From Plakobranchus ocellatus (taxonomy: Eukaryota > Mollusca > Gastropoda > Plakobranchidae), in assembly GCA_019648995.1 (NCBI GenBank), contig BLXT01007309.1:559308-592173 (forward strand): DNA of 32,866 bases. Direction: 5' to 3'. Of this stretch, positions 1 to 11,100 are shown piece by piece; within the stretch, counting starts at the first letter, position 1; each line of letters opens with the position of its first letter. The notes under the pieces were generated by a model. The model saw nothing but the letters and a program-made list of their open reading frames with translations. It was not told where the DNA came from and searched no databases. Made by a program: the position numbers and the translations under genes.

Positions 1-43
1 GCCAAAATATTCGAACATTTAAATACATGTACAGAGTTAAAGA

Positions 44-50
<7 letters not shown>

Positions 51-106
<56 letters not shown>
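51..106. repeat. (GA)28 microsatellite
   Basis: An uninterrupted GA dinucleotide tract. The Arg-Glu open frame across it is an artefact of the repeat and not a gene. Confidence 0.97.
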
Positions 107-110
<4 letters not shown>

Positions 111-1810
111 AGCATCTAGAAAAGCTGTTGTAAAAGTCAAGAGTGTATGCGTGTGTAGAAAAAGGGAAAAGGAAGGTTTATCTAGCTATGATCCTAAGCT
201 ACATGCAAATATGAATCATCGTAAAATAAAAGATTCCTGAGAGGACTTCTAGTTTTTACAAAATGAAATATTTTGTTCGATAATGTAAGCAACGCCTATG
301 ATAGACTCGGATTGAGGGATGAAAAGCAAAGAAAGCATCAGGCAGGTTGAACAGAAAAAAATTTTTTTTGAAGAGAATATTTTGAGGACTGTTGTTTTCG
401 CGCTGAGCCTATCTGCCTCTGACGAACTGTTTATCGATTATTAATAGTCGGGGCCGCAGTTTGGGGAAATTAATACCAACCAGTACACTGCTCGCGTGGT
501 CGACCAGTGTTTGAAGAGCTAAGAGAAAGAGATGGAGAAAAAGCAAATTGGAGAGGTGAACGAAGAAAAAAGCAAATAAAAGCAGCGTGTCGATTTGTTT
601 GCGGAGTGAAAGTAAAGAAAGGAAGGGCGAAAACTTACATAATTAAGACCACAAAAGCATTAAAACAGCAGCTCTAGAACTGTAATTTTGATTTGATAGA
701 GAATTCGATCAAAACCGATAAAATAATTCATTATATGAATAATAGCAATGGATAGAGATAGCTTTTAAAAAAGGTTGAACAGAATGTTTCAACAACAATA
801 ATATAGGTGAATGTGAATGATAGACAAAAACTGTGGATAATAATTTTATTAAACATGGTTGGGAATTTCCAGAGGAAGAAAAAAATAGAATCAATCTGGT
901 ATGATGAAATAAATTAGCTGAGGGAAACACAAATTTTGATCGGTTAGTCACTAATTAAAAGAAGATGGGGGCTACAAAACTAACTATCTAGGACTTTTAA
1001 ATTGTCGGAAATATTATATTTTCCACTAGATTTGGCAGGGATAAACAAAGAATCTTGAGGACTTCATTTCGAGAAAAAAAAAAAAAAAGGTTTATCTTAT
1101 GAGACGAAACACGATTGCTAATGAGTATCACTTTTAATATCCGACAGTTGAAGAGAAAAATGTATTGAACATTAACATTGCATGCCTTAGAAAGGAGGTA
1201 ATGTTGTGAGATGTGAAATCTGATGAAATTAGGCAGTCTAAGGTAAAATTTCATTTGTTGACAGAAATAGCTGACTTTTCCGTAACATTTCGACCAAACT
1301 CTTTAACACATTTCGAAACGTATCATTTAATATATAACTTCAAATCATAAGGATCGGCTCAAAACAGAAAAGTACTGAAAGAGCAAAATTATGAATTTAC
1401 CACAGCATTGTCCGTAGGCGTGGGAAGTTTATTCCGAAGAGACAAATCTGTAAATTAGGAGATTGGTTCCGGCGAAGGGATGAAAAATCTTTTATCTTTC
1501 GTTGAAACGTGATAGTCCGTTACTTGGACAAAAAGTCATTTGCACTGCTCGAGGCTTTAAGGGATCTTTGTTTTGGTTTGTATCAGCGATTCATTTCACA
1601 AAGCCGGTTTTGTAGTCTGCAGTAGTAAATTAATATATGAATGATTATGGTTTTTACCTTTGTTTTGTATTCGATTTATGTCATGAGATCAATGTTCCAT
1701 TCGCTATTAATTTTTTCTCTGTGGCTTGTAACGACTTTTACGCCACAACTGTTGGACACAACTAAACCATGCCAGATAAAACATTAAATATGACAATGTT
1801 TGGCCTACGT
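107..1810. other. No gene recognised
   Basis: Only short, AT-rich open frames are present on both strands, and none resembles a known protein or carries convincing splice-bounded coding sequence. A slightly GC-richer patch lies near 390-620. I could not assign it to an RNA gene, promoter or repeat family. Confidence 0.5.
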
Positions 1811-1814
1811 GGTT

Positions 1815-3220
1815 TTTTTTTTTTTTTTCAATCCAACCCATGCCTTCTACTCCATCAAACTTTTAGGTACTCCTTTAACGTCTAACTCGAGAATTGTTTC
1901 GTCATTCTTGCTATGTGGCATTGGTTTGTCTGGTCTTTGATTGCTGAACAGTTTGACGATATTCTTTATCCAGCGACCTAGACTCTCTTCTTCATCAAAC
2001 AATAATGATCTCTATCCGCCTGTATCTTTAATACATATTTTATCTCTGCTTTCCTTCTTTTTGTTGATTCTTCGAGACCATTCCTTTTGTTCGAGTTATT
2101 TGCTGTTTTGTGTTCTTCAGTATGCACATTTTTTCCTGATCAAATCTTCTTTGGTGTCTTTTTTTTTATTATTATGTTTATGAATGTATTAGTTTGTCCA
2201 GAATTTGGTAGGTCTTAGTGGCAGTGTTGTTTGGTTTTATTTTCCGTTTTGCCATGAGATCAAGAATTTTTTCTATCATCCAAAAACGTTTTCGACGATT
2301 TGGTAATCGTTTGGGGCTTCTCTGTTGCCAGTAAGATGTTTTCTCCCATTCGACATCAGCTAATTTTGTTTCCTTTGTCTTATTTGTCAATGCCGTTATT
2401 CAATACACAGAACACCACATTTGTCCTGTATAAGTGTATGTTTCAAGTTGTCGAAAGTATTGAGCCAATCTGTGGTTCTTTCCGATTCATTTTAGTTATT
2501 GCAATTTTATTTAGCATTATTTTCACCGCTGCCAATAAGGGACTGTGGTATGACTTGATGTTTGCATCTTGATAGGATTTGCATGATTTGATGCTGTTTT
2601 TGTACCTCTTTCTGATAATGATATGGTCAATTTTCTGTTCTGGGCTTTTCCCATGTGAAGGCCAACAAATTTCTCTTTGGTAGCTGTAAAATGGAGAGTT
2701 TTTAATGGAAAAGATATTTTCCTCACAACAGTCTATTCATCTTTGTCGTTTGTCTTTTTTCTCCCAGTCTAAACTTGCCAACTTGTAACCGACGGCAGTG
2801 CTGAAGTCACCAGTTATAATGAACCCTTCATTTCATTTAACTTTTTTTTTCTGTGCTTTTTGGTATATTTGAACATGTTTATCTGGGTATTCCCTTGCAG
2901 GTGTATGAGCCTCTTTTTTGTACAGTGGCTATATGGAAAGGCTTTACTTTCAACTTCATTGAGGTGTTGTGTTCGCTAGCTGAACATAGTGTGTTCTTAG
3001 TATAAATCGTATTAATCTGTATTGACTAGCAGCTCAACTTCATGCTCATAATTTTCTCCCTCTGTGTATATCTACGTAAACACAAAGTCCCCGTTTCTGA
3101 TGGTGCCATGCATTGTCTATCATTTTTCTGCAACACCAATGATCTCGATTTTAAGTTCCAGTCCATAGCTACCGTGTCAAGATTGTCCAGTTTGCTCGCT
3201 TTATTATTTGTTCTGGCATT
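1815..3220 (-). mobile_element. Decayed LINE fragment: endonuclease to start of RT (copy B)
   Basis: Read on the minus strand, pieces of a non-LTR retrotransposon ORF2 follow in the correct order. At about 3220-3120 is an endonuclease start like RTNNKASKLDNL followed by degraded LKIEIIGVAEK. At about 2823-2781 is FIITGDFSTAVGYK, matching the endonuclease GDFN block. At about 2647-2521 is QKIDHIIIRKRYKNSIKSCK. At 2390-2178 is the basic linker with WMIEKILDLMAKRK. At about 2000-1845 is the stretch before the RT domain, with LLFDEEESLGRWIKNI and QRPDKPMPHS. The reading frame is broken by several shifts and stops, and the SDH motif is degraded to SYH. Homology stops near a poly-T run at about 1815-1829, so most of RT is missing. 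By its motifs it belongs to the endonuclease-RT family often labelled craniofacial development protein 2-like. It is a fossil with no coding capacity. Confidence 0.75.
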
Positions 3221-3324
3221 TTATGATTTTTTTTCACATTAGTATTCATTAGGGGATTTCCATGTTTCAAAAACTTAAAGACGTGAATATGACACAGTTC
3301 TTATCGCAGATCAATTCCCTCAGT

Positions 3325-4005
3325 CAAGATTATAATCATCATCATCAGGTACCTTGTCTGGAACAGACATTGGCGATCATGTTCCTCCACTCATACCTAT
3401 TCTCAGTTAACCTTATAAAGTTGTTACTGCTACCCTTTTCTATTGCCCATGACTTAAGATTTTCAATAAAAGTTATTCTCTGTCTACCTCTTCTGTGTTT
3501 GCCTTCAATCTTTCCAGTGACTGCCTAGAGTTCTAAACCCTTGTGTAGGCAAATATGGCCTAAAACTAGTTGCCTCTGTCTTATGGTTTTAATAAGTGAT
3601 CGCTCGAGATTAGCCTCTTTCAGTACCAATTCATTTGACTTTTTTTTTCTGTCCATGGTATCCTCATCATTATTCTGGAGAACCACATCTATACGGCTCC
3701 TAATTTTTTTTCTATTTCTTTGTTTATTGTTCAATACTCACTACCATACAAAAGTACTGATCATACATATGTTTTAATTACCCTTATTTTGGTTTTCATA
3801 CTTATGTTTCTATTTGCCAGTATTGGTTTCATTTTTTGAAATGTACCTTTGGCCATGTCTATTCTTTTACTTATTTCAATTGTGCATCTGCCATCTGGTG
3901 TTATCAGGTAACCTTGACATTTGAATTTTGTAACTTGCTTGATTTGTTCGCCTTTACTAACGAGATAGCACTTGGGGTTACAGGATCTCTTTGCGATGAC
4001 CATAC
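3325..4005 (-). mobile_element. LINE 3' part: C-terminal end of reverse transcriptase (copy A)
   Basis: The minus strand encodes the C-terminal third of a LINE RT ORF. Recognisable pieces are KQVTKFKCQGYLITPDGRC, a block ending MKTKIRVIKTYV, SVLLYGSEY, and LVLKEANLERSLIKTIRQR, ending in RNMIANVCSRQGT just before a stop. Two conserved Trp codons have become TGA, one Glu codon is TAG, and there is at least one frameshift, so it is dead. The 3' end has a short GAT trinucleotide tail (plus-strand ATCATCATC near 3337-3348), as expected for RTE/CR1-like elements that end in simple repeats instead of poly(A). It is truncated at the right, where it meets an inverted 5' fragment of what looks like the same family. 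Confidence 0.85.
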
Positions 4006-4007
4006 AT

Positions 4008-4600
4008 GTCAGCAGTAGGCAAGGGGAAACCACTGCTGTATAGCTTCCCAAGAAAAAAAAATCATGAGCCAAAACCATTCTGAAACCTTAGTCAACAACG
4101 TTAAAGGGGTTTGTGATTCCAATCCAAATCCCTCGTTCGGCAGGGACAGCCATGTGCAGAAGGTAGCTCCAGCTGCGTCTGCTCGCAAAATAATTAATAT
4201 CGATCAAACATCAAAAATAGCAATGTGGAATGTGCGTACACTGCATCAAAAAGGAAAATTAGAAAATATTATTGAAGAAACGGACAGAATAAAACTTAAC
4301 ATTCTAGGACTTGCCGAGGTAAGGTAGACAGGGGCAGGTTCCATGAAACTAGGTAGTAAAATTCTAATATACTCAGGGGGACATACACATGCAAGAGGCG
4401 TTGGTGTCTTATTCGATGTAACAACGGCAAAAAATCTGGGGAGTTGGTGTCAAATTTCAGATAGACTAGTTGTAGCTAAATTGGTAGCCAAACCATTAAA
4501 TCTAGGAATTATTCAAGTGTATGCACCAACATCTGACAGTGAAGATGTAGAAGTAGAAAATTTTTATAAAGAAAAAGCAAAAGGCTATCTAAAATCCCAG
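4008..4600 (+). mobile_element. LINE 5' part: endonuclease domain, inverted relative to 3' part (copy A)
   Basis: The plus strand carries an apparent 5' leader (about 4008-4063), then a start at 4064 and an apurinic-type endonuclease N-terminus. The motifs are SKIAMWNVRTLHQKGKLEN, ILGLAEVR, a stop at 4327 where the family has Trp (TAG for TGG), TGAG, then ILIYSGGHTHARGVGVLFD and GIIQVYAPTSDSEDVEVENF. Homology stops near 4575-4600, before the GDFN block. The fragment lies head to head with the RT fragment at 3325-4005. This is the arrangement expected from a 5' inversion (twin priming), with the middle of the element lost. Two separate insertions are the alternative. Confidence 0.85.
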
Positions 4601-4745
4601 TCAGTATCATATAGACCCTAAATATATTAAAATTTTAAATATGGAAAATGACAATGAGGGTGACAAGCAATGTGAGATGTCCTGTTTTATTTCCTTGTCA
4701 AAAAAACGTAATCTAATAAAATAAAAAAATAAATAAATAAAAGGC

Positions 4746-4746
<1 letters not shown>

Positions 4747-4813
<67 letters not shown>
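4747..4813. repeat. (TC)n microsatellite upstream of SCPEP1-like gene
   Basis: An uninterrupted TC tract about 180 bases upstream of the SCPEP1-like start codon. GAGA/CT tracts are common near animal promoters, but there is no direct evidence here for a promoter role. Confidence 0.97.
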
Positions 4814-4814
<1 letters not shown>

Positions 4815-4996
4815 GTCACGTTATATAGGTCACATGGGTTCTGCATAGATAAACAATAATTGTCACATGATTTCAGTCTGTGGACTCAGTGTGGAAGACT
4901 GTTGGACTGGTAGCTTGTGGTAGGGCTGAGAGAAAAATAGCCCTAGTTTCAACTTAAACATCAAAGAAATTATACGATCTCAAACTCATTCCAAAA

Positions 4997-5111
4997 ATGA
5001 AGAATTATTGCTTAAAATTTCTTGAACACTTTCTTTTGTTCTCGGCCCTGCTTCTGGTTGCTACTGCATTTTCCATGAAGTACAGCTTTGATACAAGGAA
5101 AAGCTTTAAAG
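4997..5111 (+). CDS. SCPEP1: SCPEP1-like exon 1 (start, signal peptide)
   Basis: Encodes residues 1-38 plus the first base of a Gly codon. It begins MKNYCLKFLEHFLLFSALLL, a typical signal peptide. The donor is AAAG followed by GTTTGA, which is weaker than most others in the gene. Confidence 0.88.
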
Positions 5112-8100
5112 GTTTGATTTTTAGTTTATGATTCAGATCCTGCCTTATCTAGATCTAATCTAGAATCTAGATCTAGATTAGATCTAGATCTGAAAATTAA
5201 ACATTGGATCGCTTACTTACTTTACCTGTCAAATGTTTGGTTACGAATTTATGTTTGCCTTGTAGCTTTTTTTTTTTTTTTTTTTTTGTGTGTATTGTAG
5301 GCCCTAAACAAAATGAAAATTCTTTCATGTCACACATGAAAAAATGAGCTGAAATTCTTTCAAAACGGGAAAGTCGCTAGATCTAGATCTAGATATCTTT
5401 GTTTATATCATAATTTGGCCGACGACCTTTTTAATTTTATTTCGTCAGCAGTTGGAGCTATATGAGTATCAAAGTGAAAATTTACCCACGATCAGGGGTC
5501 TTAATTAAGACTTAATGGTGGTAGGTCTAAATCTAAGCTTAATGGAAAACATGTTGATGAGTGTCAAAAATATTGCTTTTTAGAAAGGCATGATGAGAGA
5601 AGCTTTGGAAAGACTTCCATTTATGCACTCATTGCCATATTTTGATTATAATGTCGAAATGAAAGCAATTTTAGTCAACTGTTGACAAACTTAAAAATTT
5701 GCCAACAATTCTCAACAATTACAAAGCATTTAGTATAAAAATAACGACATCTTTTAAAATTTTTAGAAAAATAAGATCACCATCTTGGATAATGGCAAAT
5801 GAGTTTTGTTGATTAATTCTGTGTAAGCAATTAATTAAGAAATAAAATGCAAGTGATCCCTAAAAATTGTGTTTTTACATTATTAAATGGCAATACTGTA
5901 ATGTGATAGTTTGTTTAGCTGTCTAGCTTCCATAGGTTTATTTTTCTTGAGTGCGCATTCAGAAGTCTCATTCAACCTTTTTTTAGCAGTCTCTACTCTA
6001 CTACATAATTATTGAGTACCTGCCAAGGTAAACTATTCAATTCGGAAGCACCTATGAAAGATTTGTCATTATATTATATTATACCATTTTTTTTTTCAAT
6101 TTTATGCAGGTGAGTCCTGGGATTATGTGACTGTTCGACCAAAAGCTCACATGTTTTATTGGCTGTATGAGACGACTCACCCAAGTGGCTACAAAGAGAG
6201 GCCCCTCATTTTGTGGTTACAGGTGAAGTATAAATAAAAAATCTCTTGACCTTTATTTAACTTGACACTGCTGCTTCCCCTTGAACTTTCATTCATAGTC
6301 TTGGTTTGAGCCCCATGCTCCATCTGATCAACCTGACCCTTATGACATAAAAAAATAAAATTTTTAATTTTGTTGACACATATTTGTCTTAAGACCAGCC
6401 TCATTGAGTCACTAATGACATTTTTATAGATATCCTTTACCTTCTATATCTCAACAATGATTCAGCTTTACTCTTAATTCTTTCAGCTGTGCAAACATCA
6501 CAGTTTTAAGAGTTTTAGAGTAATATATTTTATGATTCCAGGTAGGTAAAATGTGATCTTTGACCCATTTGCAAGGATTCCAAGACATTTCTCTTCCAAT
6601 AGTATTACTCTCGAATAATTGGTAAGGTGTTTGGGTCATTTGTGATGGTTCAGTTCAAATTTTCTTGAACTTGCATTTGTCTTTTCAAATTTTCCTAAGC
6701 ATTTCCGTTCAATTCATAATATTTTCATGTAATACTATCATTACTTCTCTATTATTATATTTTTTTTTACTCAAAAACAGATTTCTGCTGCGTGCATTTT
6801 GTTTTAATTATCTTTACCTACTGTTCATACGTGGAAACTTTTTATCTCTTTTAATAATAAAATTAGTGATGTAAGCAAACCAATATAGTAAAAGATTCTG
6901 TGTGGCACAGAAGGAAATTGTTAAAAATTTCACAACCTTTATTTTGTATCAGTTTTGTATCAGTGAGTCTCAGCAAGCACTTGCTAAAACTGAAAATCAT
7001 TAAATTTCAATTCTTATGTCAAATCTGTTAGTTAAACATATTGATATTCTATTTACATAACTAAAAATGTATAGCAACTGTGGAATTACCTTTTTTTTCT
7101 GTTCGCAATTAAACAATTAAGTTTAAAACAATGGTGCATTTAATTAATATTCTGAAAACAGAAATTATGAAACGGTTTGATAAGTAGCCTATGTGAATCA
7201 AATTAAATGGAATCTATTTTTTCCTTTTTCTTGTGCTCTGTTAATTAAGGTGAAATATTTCAGTATATGCCGGACTAGTATTTCTTTGTAACAAGAAGTT
7301 CAAGCTGATGGTTGTTGTTGTTGTGTTGTATGTATTGTGTGCATGTTTTTTTGTATAATCATGTTTTTGTTAATCTCTCTTTTTTTCTGTCTTGATCAAG
7401 GGAGGCCCTGGTGGTTCAGGCACAGGGTTTGGTAATTTTCAAGAAATTGGACCTCTTGACGTCAATTTGAACAAGAGGAACACAACATGGGTATAGAACT
7501 GTACTTTTTCATTCTTTACTTCACTCACAAATATGATTGAATTGAAAAATGTGTTTCGTAAAATTTTCAATATAGTTCACTGTCTGTTAGCAGGATCTGA
7601 GATAATGAATTCAAATCTTCAAATGCACTGTCCTTGTCAATAAATATATCCCACACAATGATATTTGAATAATAACCAAAATTGTTTGTGATGCAGGTGA
7701 TCTTCTATATAAATGAAGGTTGGCTGAACCAGAAATAAAAATAACTTGGGCATAAATTCTTTGCATTCAATAAAACACATCTCACAACTCTCCCAAGGCA
7801 TCAATCGAGAAAAATGGATTATTTCATATTAAAATTATTATATATGCATAGAGGCTGTAGGCGAAAGGCAATTGTTTTCAACAATAAGAATTAAGAGGTA
7901 CACAAGACTACTACTGCATCAAAAACTGCGCTTAACATACAGCTGAAAAAAGAAAACTTTAATATTCCAAGCTGGAAATGCCTATTGGGAAAGGATGTAA
8001 TGGTTGAAGATTCCTTAAAGAGATGGGAACATACATTTCTTTTAATCATTATTTTTTTTTATTATTTACGAATAACAAAAAATAACAGCTAGATTTTTAT

Positions 8101-11100
8101 CTGTGATTCAATGTCAGCGTAAGTAATTATGAGTTCTTCTATGGTCACGTACAATTTATAGCTTACAGACCAAAAAATAAGAGAAATTAAAGCAATAAGG
8201 AGTGACTTGCATTTTGTCAGTTGAAATAGACGGTTGACAAGACTTTATATATGTGTTAATAATGGAAGGTGGTTTTTGCTCTCTAACTACTGTATATATA
8301 TCACTCTCTGTTTTCAGGAAAATGGTATTTTTGTTTCCTAAGTTTTTTGCGATATTATTATGCAGAGATTGGGGATAGAGGGAAAAGTTTTAAGAAATGA
8401 CTTGTGCATATGGTATATACACAGATTTTTGGTATGTGGTATGTATGTTTAATTTTTTGCATATGCACACCTTTTACATATAATTACATACAGCTTGGCT
8501 TTAGAGCATCATGATTTTAAGTTTGATCTCCTCTCTAAATTCTGTAAGTTGCAAACTGCAAGTTTGCTCTTCATTGACAACCCAGTTGGAACAGGATACA
8601 GTTATGTGGAGGATAAGAAGGCATTGACAACAAGTGTGGCGGAAATTTCTGCTGATTTGTTAACTCTCATGCAAGCATTTGTCAAAAAACATCCAGATTT
8701 TGAGGTATATTTCTGCAGCATAATTATTTGTTGTTTTTCACCTACTTTTTCTTTTTTTTGTTTAAAAATCTTGCAAGAGTGCCAAAACAGTTCTGCAAAT
8801 AAAAAACGATATTTTTTTGGCCTTACAAATGTCATCAGCTGATTAAGACTATGTCGCACAGAAATGATATATGAATCCAAAGATAGATTTTACATCATTG
8901 CTAATTTGGTAAGGCCCCAAACTGAAGATACTTGCAGAAGAAGAAGAAAAATTTGAAGTGTGATTTTTGTTCAGTTGCTAGCAGTGAATGGTAATGTAAA
9001 CATTTTTTAATGAAAATGTTTATCAAATTTTATTTTCCAAAAGATTTTCACAAATAAATTTGGAGGTATAGCAGAAAGAGGTAGTATCTATTATCAGATA
9101 ACTTTTGATTTTTTTTTGGAAAATTACAAATATTTTATGATGACAATTGAAGAAAGAGCTACTTCTCTTTGTCTGCAGTATATGTGATAAAAGAAGAAAA
9201 TATGTTGTCAATGTATTAGACACTTTGGTTCTTTTTTTTTTTTAAATTATATGCAAACTGGTGATAAAAAAAAGGAAGAAGTATTGTTTGTAAGAGGAGC
9301 TTGTAGGTTTTTTTTCCTACAGCCTCAGAGCTAACTATGAAGATAAGATTTTGAGCATTTTACCTGCAGAACTGCGCATCTGAAACTCTAAGACTAAGAG
9401 CATAATATTCATTTAATTTGATCTCAAAAATCTAATGCTTTAAAAAAATTTTTTCCATTTATATCTTGTGTTTCATGATTTCTTCTTATTTACTTGAAAA
9501 AACTTTTAAGTTAATGGTCATTGTCCATTTAGTTTTTGTAAGAATAAATGAAAGTTTAAAATTATTCAAGGATCTGTTTTTAAGTGTATGAAACACATTC
9601 AAATGGTTTCTCCTCAGAAAATTCCATTCTACATTTTTTCTGAATCATATGGTGGAAAGATGACTGCAGCCTTTAGTAAAGTTCTTTATGATGTGAGTTA
9701 GAATGCTAAACATGTTTTGAGACCAGCTTTAATGAGTAGGATATCATAAATTATGCCTTTCAGAATAGACATTGAAAAAAAAATATTGTAGTAAATAATA
9801 CCTCCTTTGAACTGATTTGGAAATGATTGCAAGTTATATTCTTGACACAGCTAAAATAAGTTTTCTCATCTAAGAAGTTCATAAACAGAGAAATCAGCAG
9901 TTTAAAAAGTGAAAAACTCCACTTGCGACCCATGTGCACTGGTTTTAAGATATGTTTGACTTTTTTAAATTTGATAGTTTAAGTATATCATTCATAATTG
10001 TAACTTATGCAACATAAATTGATCTTTTGATCTGATAAACATATAGTGGACAGCTGAGAAGTCAGTGTTGTCTTTTTGGACTTCAAAGCAAGGACTTAAT
10101 TTTTGCATTGTTCATGAGAAACAGTAGCTCAAAATGTTCTACAAATATGTTTGTTTGATAATGCAAAATCTCTTAAGTTATTACAGACAAGGACATATTT
10201 CTTTTTTTTTTTCTTTTTGGTACACTTTTCAATAAATATAAGTCATTTTTGTAAGAGAACTAACCAATGATGTAATTTTCACCAAAAGCAGCCTATGTGC
10301 CAATTGTTCAATCTTAGAATTTTTTTTTCTCCAATTTGCGATTTGTGACTCATTTCAACTATTTCCAAGATGTCTCTAATTTAAACAGAGGAAAAACACC
10401 TTTGCCTTTAGAAAAAATGCCTTTTTCTTTTCTTGATTTATAGGCAATACAGGCAGAGAAAATCGCTCTGAATTTCAAAGGATTTGCCATGGGTGACTCA
10501 TGGATTTCTCCAGTGGATTCAGTCAACTCCTGGGGGCCTTATCTTTATGCAACAGTTAGTTACCCACATCGTGTCATTGTCTTTTTTATGTTGCTTTAGT
10601 TCAGGGCAGTTCCAGTCTAACAGGATAAGAGAGGGACTATGTTGATTAAACGTATATAACACAAAAACATAATTGAGGTGGTCTGTTTTTAAGACTTCTT
10701 TTTACTCCATATTGATTGGCACATTTTTCTACATTGAAAATCTAACATTGTTGCAAACCAAAACTGGAAAAATAAAATAGAATTAAAATAAACGGTCGTT
10801 TTACAGCCCAAACTGAGATCATCACGTAACAGTTGATTGCAGTGTCAGAATATCAATACATAAAAAGACACTCATTGCATTGACAGTCCCTAGTGTTGCA
10901 GAAGTTAATTAGGCTCTTAGTATTATAATGTTTGGTGGATGTTACTTTGGCAGAAACGTTAATATATTTATTATCCAATCAATTTGTATAAAACAATTTT
11001 TTTAATGTCGAAAAGCTTTTTTGATGTTATAGGATTATTTTTTTTTTTGCATAGTTTTAAACTACTCAATGGAAGTGTCAACGATCACTCACAAGATAAA

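Larger units (their letters stand above)
5112..6109 (+). other. SCPEP1-like intron 1
   Basis: A 998-nt phase-1 intron. It contains two TCTAGATC low-complexity clusters and a long poly-T run near 5270-5287. No coding sequence was seen. Confidence 0.85.

Noticed and set aside
49-240. Open frame beginning with an Arg-Glu repeat
   Set aside because: It is a translation of the (GA)n microsatellite; the rest has no homology or splice context.
4607-4846. Minus-strand frame with a long Arg-Glu run
   Set aside because: It is a translation of the (TC)n microsatellite at 4747-4813.
8495-8548. Upstream extension of exon 4 with a Met at 8495
   Set aside because: The segment is intronic; homology to SCPEP1 begins exactly after the AG at 8547-8548.
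8705-8842. Read-through of exon 4 into intron 4
   Set aside because: Homology ends at the donor and the intronic translation is low complexity.
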